Shown here piece after piece: positions 44,633 through 56,900 of a DNA stretch of 64,000 bases. Origin of the DNA: Flammula alnicola (Eukaryota > Basidiomycota > Agaricomycetes > Agaricales > Strophariaceae); NCBI GenBank assembly GCA_015499995.1, contig JADNRV010000068.1, positions 1 through 64,000 on the forward strand, read 5' to 3'. The notes under the pieces are model-generated. The model was not told the origin of the DNA and did not search any database. It was given only the letters and a program-made list of their open reading frames with translations. Both the position numbers and the translations under genes were made by a program. Positions within the stretch are counted from its first letter, which is position 1. Every line of letters begins with the position of its first letter.

Positions 44633-47243
44633 ATGCGGACCACCCGCTCCACGGCCTCAACGACGCGCAGCGGCGCTATCCGCGACCCCGTCGCTACCGC
44701 CGCCGCCCCAAATCGCCGCAAACGACAGGCGTCGAACGCGGACGAGGTCGCCGACAAGCGACCGCGAACCGACCGCACCGACGATGACGACGCCGACGAC
44801 GGAAACACCAGAAACGAAGACGCACCGGACAGGGACGAGGACAAGGGAGAGGGCGACGAAGGCGACGACGCCGCGGGAGCACCCGCTCGACGCGGGAAGG
44901 GACGGGGACGAGGGAGTGCACGCGGCGCGCGGGGCGGGCACGGGCGCGGGGGACGAGGGCGGGGAAAGGGGTCCCGACGAGGGAAAAAGACTGGGTACGT
45001 ACGTCTCCCATCCCCCCTCGTACGTTGGCTGACCGGTTTACGCAGACGCACGGGCGAAATGAGGGCAGCCGAGGACGCGGCCGCCGAAACCCCCACCCAC
45101 CTCACCCCGTACGTCCCCCCCTCCTCCACACCTCCCGTTTACTGACCCCAGCCCCCGAAACCAGGTCCGAGCAGGTGCTCGAGGCCAGCGGCATCGCCGT
45201 TGCGCCTCCAGCACGACCCCGCACCGCGGGTGGCCCGCGTATGCCCCCACGGCCCACCGTTCGCGCCTCGCGTCAGCGCCGCCCTGACGATGACGATGCC
45301 GATAGCACCGACGGCAGCACCGAGGACAGCGGTGCTGCCCGTCGAGCTGCCGTCAAGTCGGGTAAGCGCCCAGCGGTGTCCGCGGGCACCAACGACGAGG
45401 ACAGCAACGACGACGACGAGCAGCGCGGCAACGACGACGACGAAGAGTGCGGGAACGACGACGACGACGAGCGCGGGAACGACGACAAGCGCGGCGACGA
45501 CGAGGAACAGGCGCACGGCGAGGAACAGGCGCACGGCGAGGACGAGGAACAGGAGGATGGCGAGGACGAGGAACAGGAGGATGGCGAGGACGAGGAACAG
45601 GAGCACGGTGACGACGAGGAACAGGAGCACGGTGACGACGACCAAGACGAGAACAGCACCGCGGGCAGCGGGGATGAGGACGGCGAGTCCGACGACGGCA
45701 ATGTCATTGGTCAGGCCGCCGCCACCGCTGCTGCTGCCGCCGCCACCGCTGCTGCTGCCACTGCCGCCGCTGGTGCTGGCTCTAAGCCCGCCGCTGGTGC
45801 TGGCATTAAGCCTGCTAAGCCCGCCGCTGGTGCTGGCGTTAAGCCCGCCGCTGGTGCAGGCGCTAAGCCCGCCGCTGGTGCTAAGACCACTGCCCCCACC
45901 ATCACTGGTGCTAAGCCGGCAGAGCCCGCAGCTACCACTGCTGCTGGTGCTAAGCCCGCAGAGCCTGCAGCCACCGCCGCCCTTGCTGGCGCTAAGCCTG
46001 CCACTGTCGCTGGTGTCGGTAAACCCGCAGCTGCCACCGCTGGCGTTGGTAAGCCTGCAGCCACCTCTGCTGCTGTTAGTAAGCTTACAGCTGCTGCCTC
46101 CGATGAAGAAGGCTCCTTTTCATTACAAGGAGCATCCCGCATCACGGGAGGTATTTTTCGAGGCCGTGCAGCTGGCAATGCACCCAATATGGCTGATTTT
46201 GGATCTACTAAGACATCTGACAACTTGGGATACGTCCGTGGGATGTTGTTTATGTACACGTCCCCATCTACTGTCGGAGCCTTGGACATCGCTATTACGA
46301 AGGCGGATTTTCAAATCAGGTGTGAAGTGACAGAGGATGTCATGGAACTCGTTACGGAGATTCTCAAGAGAGACTCTTCACTTGAAGGTATGTTTCGAAA
46401 CTCATTTGTATTAAAGAAATTCTAACTTTATTTTCTTAAAAGGTAAACCTATATACTTTCACGAAGAGGGCTATTGGATTCTTCGAGGACGTGTCGGTCA
46501 GGAACTTACGGATAAAGCACCCGTGAAATGGGTTACGGAGAGTGGAAATTATATGTTACGTGTATTTGTAAGTTTATTTTCAGTTTGTTTTGGTAAAAAG
46601 ACTAAGAAATTATTAGGTTCCTGAGTCTTTTGGTTTAGCAGCTTCCAGTGTTCCTTCTTCTCGCTCTGTATCTGGGTCTGGGTCTCGTGCTGGTTCATTG
46701 GTTCCTTCTGTTTCTGACTCCCCTCATAATTTTCCAAACCCTTCCGACCACGAAGAAATCCTCACCGCTTTGGGGGTTGATCTTACTCTCGCTAAGTCTT
46801 CTGATGGAGCACGTTCTATGGCGGATTATACGATTTTCATCTATTACGAAAAGTGGAAGGCCATTGACCAGGCCCATTCTACATACCAGAACCTAAAGAA
46901 CCAGCAATCGTGGTCTTTCCGTAAGCTCATCAAGAAAGACATTATCGACATGATTACCGGTCGCTCGAAATATTTTTCCCATTCTCAGAAAATCTTCCCG
47001 CTTATTGTCAAAAATTCCGACTTCGCTGGGATGCTTGCATGGCTCGACTCAAATGGTACACTGCCATCAGAAGAGATCTGGCATGTGGAAAAGGCGGTTT
47101 ATACGATCAACGACTTGAAGGCTTGGGTGGACAATGGCGGAACATTGGATCCAAAGAGTAAAAGAGCAAAGGAGAAGGGAAAAGGGAAGGAGAAGCAGAA
47201 GGGAATTTCGCATAAGAAAGGTAGTACTAGTCGAAAGCAGTAG
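44633..47243 (+). CDS. X-element cargo gene 1: RG-rich, acidic, Ala/Lys/Pro-repeat protein
   Basis: Likely exons are 44633-44998, 45046-46387, 46443-46567 and 46617-47243, giving 819 aa. A 56-bp GT-AG intron at 45109-45164 is possible if the first donor is 44995. The N-terminus is basic with RG/RGG repeats (about 90-130), nucleic-acid-binding in character. An Asp/Glu block with EEQEDGEDEEQ repeats follows, then an Ala-rich region with GAGxKPAA/GAKPAEP repeats. The C-terminal third (from SFSLQGASRITGGIFRG) looks like a folded domain (YIFHEEGYWILRGRVGQEL-like segment; IFIYYEKWKAIDQAHSTYQN), ending in a Lys-rich tail. No family is recognised. Base composition shifts sharply from GC-rich to AT-rich near 46090, suggesting a fusion. 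A CCA-rich microsatellite directly precedes the ATG. It is upstream of, and codirectional with, the transposase. Confidence 0.6.
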
Positions 47244-47485
47244 GTTTTTCTTTTTCTTTTTTAAGTTCATTTCCCATTTTTCTTTTGTATTATAGTTTTT
47301 TCTGCTTTGTTTTTGCTCTGATTGCTGTTTGTGAAATCTGGGCTCCTGCATGTACTACTTGGCTACTATCTGGGATAGTGAAATCTGGACATTGGCTTGA
47401 TATTGGGTCTAAAATATATTCTATGCTGCTCTGGATCTTGGGATATTATTACCTTGGCTGGTTTTCACTTCTGCCGCTAAGCATC

Positions 47486-49713
47486 ATGACACATATCAAT
47501 CCTGTCGCTGCTGTTGGCTCAGACCAGAATCCATTTCCTGATATCTTATTCCAAAGCTTTGCTGAGTTTGTAGCTGAAAACTTTAGCTCTAAAGTATCCT
47601 TGAGCACAGTATTACTTGTTCTGTTTTCGATGACAGACAATCCTGATTTGCTTAATCTCCATGCTCGCCAAAAACATCCACGTACCTCTGATGAGCGCAA
47701 AAGTGTCTTAAATGGATGGATAAAATCACTCTCTCGGGCAATACAGCTAAAGCTAAATGACAAGGCTCTTGAATTGTTTAAGGATGATGAAAAGTCTAAG
47801 GCAACACTATTGCAAGAAGACTTGACATCTCCTCTTGCTCTTAAAATAGACAAACTAGCTGATGCTCTGGATTTAACTCCATATCGTGAAGATCGACTTC
47901 GTACAAAATTAAAGCCAATATCTTATGATGCGATCAAAGGAGTTCGTCTAATTTGTCCTCCTTCTATGCAGTGTTCAACACTACAATGTGGCAAACACAA
48001 CATCGCCCAATACACCAAAACTCGAGATATACCAAAGGTTACTTTGATTGAAGGAACTACTATACATGAAAATGCAATGGTGCTTACTGGTGAATGCTCA
48101 AAGTGCAAAACTCTGTATATGGCCGATCATGAAACTGCAGTACTTCCACACAGCACAGACAAAACTAGGGTGTATCTTAATAATGCCAAGTTCCTTAAAG
48201 TAGGGGCCAATCTTTGGGTTGACAGAGTTTTCTCGGCAGCTGTGATAAATGGCATGTATAGCTTTCATGCATCAGCAGCAGCATATACCGAGTTCTGGAA
48301 TAATAGCTTTGGAAGAAAGACTACTCGACGACAAATCTGGGATGCATTTGTTCAAGAATCTGTTCGCACTATTTCTAGTGTTAGTCAAATCGACTTTGAG
48401 ACTGCAGATAACCTTGACATTGAAAGCCTTACTGAAACAGCATATGATATTCTTGGAGAAGAAGGTCTTATCCGTGTTGCAGATGGCCATGAATGCAGTG
48501 AATGTACACAACCATATAAAGCAACTGCAGATATCATTCTTGATGCTGGACTCAATAATAATGATCCTGCTGCTATGGCTAATAATGATGAAGGCCGTCA
48601 AGTTCCACCATTAGCTGTCAACCACATTAATCCAGTACCTCAAACTGAGGAAGAGATTGATGAAGAACAAGCTGATAATACAATGGCTGTGGATCATGCT
48701 CCTGTTAAAATGGTTGTTCTTGATGGAATTGTAATGGGGCCAACACATTGTGCATTTGAAAATTGTTCTTCTGACTTGAACAATGCCCGAGGTGGTGCAT
48801 TTTGCAATTTCCATGAACTTGACTTTGGAAGACGCTGTCGAGTCACAAATTGCCCACATAATAAAATCAATGGAACACAAGCCTGTCAAGAGCATCAGCC
48901 TGAATGGCGAAAGTATACTCAAGATCATAGCCGCAGCACACTTTCAGGTGTTAGACGCGTTCTGAAAAGACCTAATGAAAATATTCAACCTTGGCAACAA
49001 CCTCTTCAACGAAATGTCCAACCTCATGATGAAAATGCTGAAGAACGACCAAAAAAGAATTACTTTGGTCCTTCAAGATTTTACTGTGTTGAAACTATTT
49101 GTGCACCTTGTGGAGTTGTAATTGCTTGGACAAAATTTGTAAAAGCTGAATCTCCAACCAATATCTTGGAATTCTTGGAAAGAGTGTACCCCACAGAAGA
49201 ATCTAGGCCTGATTATGTCTGCATTGATAAGGCCTGTCTTGTTCTTGCAAGAGCTATATCATTAAAAAAATGGGATAGCTGGCAGAAAACTACACGAATG
49301 GTTGTTGATTCATATCACTATATCAATCACCGAGTTACCGACTTTTTATGTCGCAAGTGGTGCAATCCAGCCCCACTTGATGGATCTGCCCCAAATCTTG
49401 TTGTAAAGGACACAGACAAAAATGGACGGGAATATTTTAAGCGAGCATTTAACACACAGGTATGTCTTAAATTTGAAAGTATAATTCATTTTACTAATGT
49501 ATCAAATTCTAGGCATGTGAACACTTGAATTCTTGGTTGGGTGGATATGATTCTATTCTCAAACGCATGAAGGGCAAAAACTTCAACTGGTTTTTGCATG
49601 TGATGATCTTTCACCACACAAAATTAGTTTTGGAAAAACAAGAAAGGAAGAAAAAAGGTCTGCAAGTGGAAAGTGATGAAGATGAGGATGAGGAAGATGG
49701 AATGGAAATTTAG
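47486..49713 (+). CDS. KDZ-type transposase with CxC5- and CxC6-like cysteine clusters
   Basis: Two exons (47486-49459 and 49513-49713) give 724 aa; the frame is also open upstream of this Met, so the start is a choice. The N-terminal helical part is followed by a CxC5-like cluster (CPPSMQCSTLQCGKH at about 158-172, then GECSKCKTLY). The RNase H-fold core has an inserted CxC6-like cluster between the first two acidic residues: VVLDGIVMGPTHCAFENC (about 410-427), CRVTNCPHNKINGTQACQEH, then VVDSYHYINHR (Asp about 607), and ACEHLNSWLGG (Glu about 661). I propose these Asp, Asp, Glu as the catalytic triad. The C-terminus is a short acidic tail. The frame is clean, so the enzyme could be functional. 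Confidence 0.8.
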
Positions 49714-49844
49714 CTTGTACTTGTATATACTGTATTTTATAACTGACTTTGTTCATAACTGACTTGATATTTATGCTTGAAATCAATGTTGATTTTGATG
49801 TATTTCAGTTGTAAGCTCTAAGCTATACAAATTCTATTTTAAGT

Positions 49845-50276
49845 CCATAAAAAATCCGTGGACAGTCCATGGACAGTCCGTGGACTCCATGGACAATCTA
49901 CAAAGATCTAACTACCTTGATATTTTTGGATAATCTGTTCAAACTCCTTTCAAGTCCATGAAAAGTCCATGGCAAGTCCACAGAAAGTCCACAGAAATAT
50001 AATACTAACTTATATTTCTTCTAAGTCATTCAAGTCCACAGAAAGTCCACGAAGAGTCCACATGCAGAATATTTAGTGTAAAGTCCATGGGTTGGACTCT
50101 TCGTGGACTTTGTGTGGACTTTGTGTGGACTTTTTGTGGACTGTCCATGGACATCCGTGGACTAATTTTTACAAAAGTAAGAAATACACCATTAAGTTGA
50201 AAGTCCACGGATTGTCCATGGAATTCCATGGAGTCCGTGGAGTCCATGCGGACAGGTGGGGGACTGTAAAGTACAG
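49845..50276 (-). repeat. X, B-end subterminal repeat array
   Basis: About twenty tccatggac, tccgtggac and tgtggacttt words. The terminal 250 bp align inverted with 51624-51860, including the non-repetitive island cttaatggt...tttcttac. Confidence 0.8.
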
Positions 50277-51623
50277 AAAACTCATAGAGATCCACATGGA
50301 GGGCATTTTACTAAGCTCCCAAACTATATCAAATCGATTCTAGGGTTAATTATGTTTCGATTGGGCCAACAATCGGCATCGACAGCCCCCTAGTACTTGC
50401 AAAATGCGAAGTGTATCTGCAGTCCATCAGCTGGTGGAAACTATGTGCCAAACAATGGTAAATAATAACCGAAAAATGAGTGGCATCTCCATCTACATAG
50501 CTGGGCTGATCGCAACTCATCACCTATCTTTTACTTTGAAGATGGGACTGCCAACTTCAAGCGTCAATTGTGGGCACAGACCCAGGCCCCAGGCGCTTAT
50601 TAGAAATCAAGAAAGCTGTTTAACATTCAGAATTATACTATTATACTACATTATCTTACAATCTCTTTCGCCGCCTAGCACGTCTAATATTACCGTCATC
50701 TATACTAGTCCCTTTGACCTCGATATTTTCCGACTCTTCTTGAAGACGGAATGACAAAGCCAAGGCCTTATCAGCACTCAGCCGTCGTTTCTTTGCAGGT
50801 GGCCCCAGAGAAGAAAGGTTGTTTGAAGTTGTAAGGGTAGAAATTGGTGATAACACCAGTGGTGGTGAAAAAGAGGATGGCAAGGATGACCGTGATAATA
50901 AAGATAATAAAGAGAGAGCAGCAGTGGCCTCGACTTTGGCTTTGGCAGCCATCCATTTTCGCTTCTGCTTCTGAGACTTTGACATTGCCTTCTTTGTCTT
51001 GCCTTTACGATCAAGTCCGGCACTTTTGCGCTCAAGTCCATTGATTTCCCGCTGTGCGTAAAACCAAGGGATCATGGGGTCAAATCGAACAATTGAAACC
51101 CTATGCACACACAAAGATGAGAAACATAAAAGGTGTGAGGAGACAAAATAAGACATGCATTGTTTTACAACTGTATATGATAAATGACATGTGGCAGACT
51201 GGCTATAGCATCTCATAGTACTGGGAGGTTAAGGAGCAGCACTTCAAGCTACAACATAGAAATCATGTCCCTTTGATCTCTATTATTATAAACACAAGAA
51301 ATGCACACCAGACATCCATGATGTGATGCCACTAATGGTTCTAGGGGGGAAAATCATCATTGCACTGAAGATATATTTTGGGACTCAGATCAATGAGTAC
51401 TGACAAAGTAGGAAAAGAGATGGTCCCCAGTGAAAATGGGTTCTGGAAGATTCTACTTCTTTCTGTGAATCAGTCAGGGATTTGAGCTGGTGGCAGGGCA
51501 ACATCACATTGCAGCTATGTGTTTCCACTGGTAAATGATGAGTAATATATCATTAACTGTCTTCTGAATACTTACCTGAAGATAAAGAAGTAGCATGCAG
51601 CTGAGATGATTGATGCATGAGTC
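50277..51623. other. spacer between elements X and Y
   Basis: Contains a minus-strand fragment (about 51060-50656) encoding a basic, Lys-rich stretch (KGKTKKAMSKSQKQKRKWM) followed by a Leu/Ser-rich part and a C-terminus RRARRRKRL. This looks like the last exon of a nuclear protein, with no start visible. From 51175 onwards it is repeat R2. Nothing else is recognised. Confidence 0.4.
51175..51623 (-). repeat. dispersed repeat family R2, copy 2
   Basis: Inverted relative to 38520-38995. The match ends at gatgcatgagtc, exactly where the B end of element Y starts, so Y appears to have landed in, or cut off, this R2 copy. Confidence 0.75.
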
Positions 51624-52589
51624 CTGTACTTTACAGTCCCCCACCTGTCCACATGGACTCCACGGACTCCATGGAATTCCATGGACTTTTTGTGGACTTT
51701 TGACTTAATGGTATTTTTCTTACATTTAAAAAAATTAGTCCGCGGATGTCCATGGACAGTCCACACAAAGTCCACACAAAGTCCACACAAAGTCCAGAGG
51801 CATGAAATTAGCGGTAAATATCATGTCTGTGGACTTTTGTGGACTTTGGACTCAGAGCCAAATGAAAGTTACATTAAATTGGAAAGACTCCAGTCCATGG
51901 ACTCTCTGTGGACTTCTGTGGACTTGGAATTACAACCAGACAAGCCAATTAAAGAAATTGATGATATTTTTTTTTTAAAAAACTACTAAATTACAACAAG
52001 TAAACTACGTGGGTATATATGGGGCCAGCCTCAGCATGGTCCTCATGTGGTCACCATCGTGGTCACATCATCGTCGTGCCGTCATCATCAGGTCCATGGT
52101 TGGGGTGGTGGTTGGGTTGGTGGTCAGGCAGTGGTCGGGTTGTGGTCACCTGGGTGGTCGCCGTGTTGTCACCTGAGTGGTGGGGTCATCGTCACGCTGG
52201 CAGTCGGGTCATGTCGTGGTCAGGTCAGTCATCGCGTTGTGTCAGTTGTTGCATCAGTGGTCGAGGCGTCGTCGTCGCTCGGTTGTCTCATTGTGGTCGG
52301 TCATGGTTATGTCGGTCGTCGAGTCGCGTCGTCGGGTCAGTTGTCGCATCACTGCATCGTTCGTTGCATCAGTCGTGGCAGTGGTGAGGGGGGGTCGACG
52401 ATGACACTGCGCTGTCATTTGTCGGGCCTGTGAAGTATGGGACAGGTGGCAGCCCTGCCGCTGCACCGCCGTTGTGGTTCTCAGCACCCACCCGACGTCA
52501 GAACGACACGGGAGCATGACGTGTGCTCCCGCTGTCGTTGCTGTCACGTGTCTGTCATGGTGGTCGCGCAGCGGGTGTGGTTGGGGTGG

Positions 52590-53150
52590 TCGGTCACGTG
52601 CGACGCTGCCGTCGGCACCGTTTCAGTGCCCGGCGGGCACATCGTATCTGTGGGGGACGGAATGGGGGGTTAGCCATTGTTGCACATCGTCATTCACAAC
52701 ATACCTTGCGGGCCTCCCATTCCTGGGTCCCCCCTGCATATCCAATATCCCTGGCAGCGCGTGTCCCTCACACGCCGCGTTGTCGTGTCATCTTGTTGCT
52801 CGGTTGCATCAGTGGTCGCGCTGTCATCGTCGCTTCATCGCCTCATCACGTGGTCGTTGTCGTCATTGGGGTCGCTTCCATGGTCGCGTTGTCGTCACTC
52901 CATCACTGCGTCGTGTCATTGGTCATTATTCGCGGCGGTGGTGGTCGTGCGGGTGTCTTGCTGTCGTCGGTGTCATTTGTCATGCTCGGGGGCACATTGA
53001 ATCTGCGAGGGATGGGGCGGGGGTTAGTTCATCATGGCGGGGTTCGTCGTTCGCGACGCACCATATGGGTCTCCCATTTCTTGGGTCTCCCCTTGGGATC
53101 CAATACCCCCGCGGTGCATTTTCCCTTATGCACCGCATGTTGTTGTTGTT
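52590..53150. repeat. tandem ~355-bp units in Y with a dispersed GC-rich motif
   Basis: The motif ...ctcccatt(c/t)c(c/t)tgggtc(t/c)ccc... followed by tccaata(t/c)ccc occurs at about 52710 and 53070, and a relative at about 33095 inside the hAT element. Read on the minus strand each gives a short RGDP-containing frame, but no long protein. Confidence 0.5.
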
Positions 53151-53356
53151 GTTGTTGTTGTTGTCATCATCGTCGTGGCGGTTGTGCTGTAAGTGAGTGG
53201 TCCGTGGGGAGGCGGATGGTGGTGGAATGGTGGTGGTGGGAAGGAAGCAAGCGGTGACGTGGCAACGTTGCAGCCGCGTCACAGTGTTCGGTCACCGGTT
53301 GCCGAGTTGCCGACATACTTCGGTATATAATTAACCAAAATTCCAAAACAATATAA

Positions 53357-53437
53357 AGCACTTTGGCGCAGGTGGCTACAGTGCGGCAATAATACTAGTC
53401 TGCCAGTCAATAGTTCAATTCTTGCTCATGGCATTTT
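53357..53437 (+). ncRNA. tRNA-like segment (pol III A/B boxes) in the A end of Y
   Basis: TGGCGCAGGTGG at 53364-53375 fits the A-box pattern at 11 of 12 positions, and GTTCAATTC at 53413-53421 fits the B-box core, 38 bp apart as in tRNA genes; TTTT follows at 53434. A GCGC/GTGC D-stem, a GGCA/TGCC anticodon-like stem and a 4-of-5 T-stem can be drawn, but the anticodon loop is too long. The equivalent place in X (about 44352-44410, inverted) is more degenerate. It could be a tRNA-derived SINE remnant incorporated in the element end. No functional tRNA is claimed. Confidence 0.3.
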
Positions 53438-53958
53438 ATTTTTGTTGCTATTATTATTAATATAGTAAGGGGCAAGTCCACAAAATCCATGGCATTGTCC
53501 ACGGATAGTCCATGGAGTCCACACCCAAAATGGACATTGTGTGGACTTTGCGTGGACTTTTCATGGACTAAAAATTGCAATTTGGCAGGTGTTTTCACCA
53601 AAATCAAACCTGAAAAAAAAATTGTAAAAAGTCCACGGATTGTCCATGGAGTCCATGGAGTCCATGGAGTCCACGTGGAACAGGTGGGGGAGTGTAAAGA
53701 CCTCTGAGTTTTGCTCAACTGCAACTATTTTCAGATATCCTTTGCCATTGTTTGGCATATCCTTCCATCAGCTCATATAACTGTCTTTAAAGTCTTCATG
53801 TGATAGTGATGTGTCAGGATGTTAACAGGCTGACATGCTGACTGTGGCAAATTGAGTCAGCACTATGATGGCTGGGTGTGACACTTGCGTCACCATGATA
53901 TTAGAGGAAGACACCAGTCAGTCAGTCAACCGAAGACCGAAAACAAGCCGTCTGTAAC

Positions 53959-56900
53959 ATGTTGAGATGTCAGATAAAGGTGCATGCTGTTGTATCAGTT
54001 TTACAGCTGCTTTCTTACCTCTTTCCTGCAGATGTGGACCTTCCTATTCGCAGTGGCTCACTTGCTATGAGGCGATTGTCGTCGTCTGTTTTCACCAACC
54101 TGCTGTTTACGATGAACATCCTGACATCCGGAAATGATGAGGACCTCGTGGCGTTGAAGGCTGCATGGAAATATTACGATGTGGGCCATTCTCTTTCCCA
54201 TTTGTTTTATTGCTTATTCTCTATTAGCCTTTGATCACACAGTTTCTCTCTTATGAACGTGGTCTTTTAGGCCTCGATGGAGATTTCACGCAGTCACATG
54301 AAATGAGGGAACTCCTCAAGATTGAACTGAAGCAGTCCACGCCAGGAAATCCCAGTATGGAAATCATTTCAAAACCTCTGGCATGAACGAATTGGAATGC
54401 TGCTCAACATGGGAAATTGTGTTCGCTCGTTAGCCTCCATCGGCTCTTAGACGTGTTGGCATTTTTGAGAAATGTAGGTGAAAAGGCACTGGTCGTGAGG
54501 AGGAACTTGGATGTTATGCCTGAAACCCTAGTGGTGTGAGCACTTTTTGTTTTGTTTTTTCAGTGTTCTTAACTCTCCTTACAAAACGACAGGGTTATGA
54601 AAATCTCCACAACTGGCCACAGCAGTTGTTGAAGTTTCAAGGTTTCCTTGATGAAGTGTTGACTCAGGACTACAGGCATATGGGCGGCACTGGTAGCTGG
54701 CGTTTGTTGCAGTTCCTATGTGCAAATCGCAGTTCCATGGCACAAGGAAAAATTGTTTCTAATTTGACCGTCGTTGCTACACATTTGGCTTATATCAGGG
54801 AGACCCGTTTTCACGCATCCACTTTTTCCGATCTCCCTGACCAAATTAATGAAGATATCATTCAGTGGGTGGTCTTTCCTTCTGTGTTTTCACTGTCTTA
54901 CTTGTCAATGAAGAAGAGCGTCGAGCGGCGAAGAGAAGCTTTTCCTCACAGAACTTGCAGATTTCATTCAGCCGCTCACCACTATGCACAACCGAACTGC
55001 ATCCGGTGGTGTGAGTCTAACATCGTTTAGGGCACCCTTTCAATTGGCCGTGGAAATATCTCCGCTGTACCTGCTTTCTCTGATTCTTCTTGCAAGAAAA
55101 TCCTGGAGCAGGAGTTCGTTATTGCGCACCGCTTTTTGCCTTGGAAACGATAAACCCGAAGCACTGTTGGAGGTGGAAAAGGTCTTGTGGACCATGATAT
55201 TTTCAATGGCTGATGGGTCTTTAAACCCAAAGGATGCCTTAGAGAGGTTGAAATCTGATCTGCCCTGGGATTTAATTTGGTCGGTCGCTGAGTCAAAACA
55301 GCAGAGTTCTTGGTTCCATTTGAGTGAGTCTGTTATGGCATTTCTACTTTTGCACTGTATCTGAATTGTTTCATGGATTTATCAGCAAAATCATCCCAGA
55401 CATCTGTGTCCAACGCGGCTGTTGGCGGTTCCTTTTTCCATACCACGGATCATGAATCTATTCAGAGTCACCCTGCCACCAACCTGTCCAGAGTCAAGGA
55501 TGGTCGTGGCGGAACTGCGAATGACTCCAATATGGATATCGACAATGTGGATTCAATGGATTCAATGACACCCGATGGATCAGCTGCGGCAAGCACTGGG
55601 GCTACTCCTGAGCTCGACTCTTCAGCTTTCGGCGACATGAGCGATCAAGCTGTAGCAACAAGAAAGAGTAGAGGAAACGTCAACTCAAATTCTCTTCAAG
55701 CAAACGTCCAAAACTCCATCGGAATGCAGCAGGAGAAAGATCTGCTACCAGATCGCATGCTCGAAGACGACTCATTGTCTTTGGGGGACCTCAGACATTT
55801 GCAGCTATTCAGTGATCCAGAACAAGCAGGAGGCTTGCAAAATTCGACATCTCTAGATCAAGATGCAGGACCGACCAATGGAATGACTGTGAATCCTGCA
55901 GCGATTGAGGGCCGTCATTCTTTGCTTCACCCTCTGGATAAAGATGGAGAGACTGACAAGGACTCATCCTCTGATAAGATGGCTGTAGAAGACCCAAGTT
56001 CGCATCATTGGAAAGCTTTAGGCCTTTCTGGTTCTGAGGATGAGGGCGAGGAGGACTGGGAGGAGGGCGAGGAGGAGGAGGACCAGGAGGAGGGCGAGGA
56101 GGAGGACCAGGATGAGGGCGAAGAAGAGGAACAGGTCGAGGATGACGAAGGCAGAAGAAAATATGAGCAGATGGACATAGAAGGAGAGGACGACAGTGAG
56201 GAGGAAAATGAGGAAGAAGATGACGACGCATCTAGTCAGATGGACGTGGATCAACCAGCTTCGACACGTCAATCTGCTCATATCAAACGACTTCAAAAAA
56301 GCGCATCAATGAAACCAAACTGGTTATCTTCCAGTCCCAGAATGAAGGGTAAGAAACGCCCTTCATCTGCTATGACACCAAAGCCTGCCCCGCCCAAGAA
56401 ATCTTCTCCATCTACGCCAAATGCACTCAGTCACCCTCCACCTCCGCTCCTGTCAAAATCTATTAAGAAAGTAAACAATGTCAGTGATCCAGCAACTTCT
56501 GGATCAAAATTAAATCCTATCGATGTCGACGATCTCTTTAATCTTATGTCGTCTTGGGAGCCAGACAATCTTGACACCTTTGTAAGTTGATCTCGATATC
56601 TTATTATGCTGCCACTGAGTATATGTGCCATAGCAGCCAGTGAAAGAGGAGAGGGAAGAGAACGTAGGATTGCCTAAGCGTGTGCTGGAGCGACACAAGT
56701 GTCCCCGAGACTATACTGTCTTTGGTCCAACTGGAGAAAAGGTCGTCTTAGAACCTGAATTTCATGTACGTTTCTTGGTTTTCCTTGTATATTGCTCATG
56801 AATGAATGTAACCTCTTTCTAGTTTCCAGACTATGTAAAGCGGTTCGATGAAATAATGTCCGGCATCAAAAAATCATATATCAATGAGAAACCCATGCAC

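Larger units (their letters stand above)
44075..50276 (+). mobile_element. KDZ-type DNA transposon X (CxC5/CxC6 transposase)
   Basis: The left (A) end starts gaggtctttacactccccc and the right (B) end closes with the inverse of ctgtactttacagtccccc. Both are followed inward by 200-400 bp packed with gtccatggac / gtccacggac words, the subterminal arrays typical of KDZ elements. The A end, including a longer stretch to about 44540, recurs inverted at 53240-53704. The B end recurs inverted at 51624-51960. These two copies define a second, reversed element, Y. X carries two plus-strand genes without internal stops. No target duplication is evident at 44075/50276. Confidence 0.78.
51624..53704 (-). 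mobile_element. KDZ-type element Y, reversed and transposase-less relative of X
   Basis: The left end (51624-51960) is an inverted copy of the B end of X. The right end (53240-53704) is an inverted copy of the A end of X, including the leader region down to an ATGCGG start-like triplet pair (about 53125). The interior (52020-53240) is GC-rich and unrelated to the X genes. It contains two diverged ~355-bp tandem units, each with gggcacat...gaatctg and gcgggcctcccattcctggg-type motifs (52630-52985, 52985-53340). No transposase. It is probably a non-autonomous derivative that X could mobilise. Confidence 0.72.

Noticed and set aside
45711..46289. Minus-strand Ala-rich frame inside X gene 1
   Set aside because: It is the complement of the Ala/Lys/Pro repeats; the plus-strand frame has consistent exons on both sides.
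44075..53704. One single 9.6-kb element with ~460-bp terminal inverted repeats
   Set aside because: The inner B ends at 50276 and 51624 face outwards from the spacer and match each other, which is better explained by two opposed elements.
55809..56231. Pro/His-rich frame opposite the acidic part of the JmjC-like gene
   Set aside because: It arises from the GAG/GAA-rich coding of the other strand.
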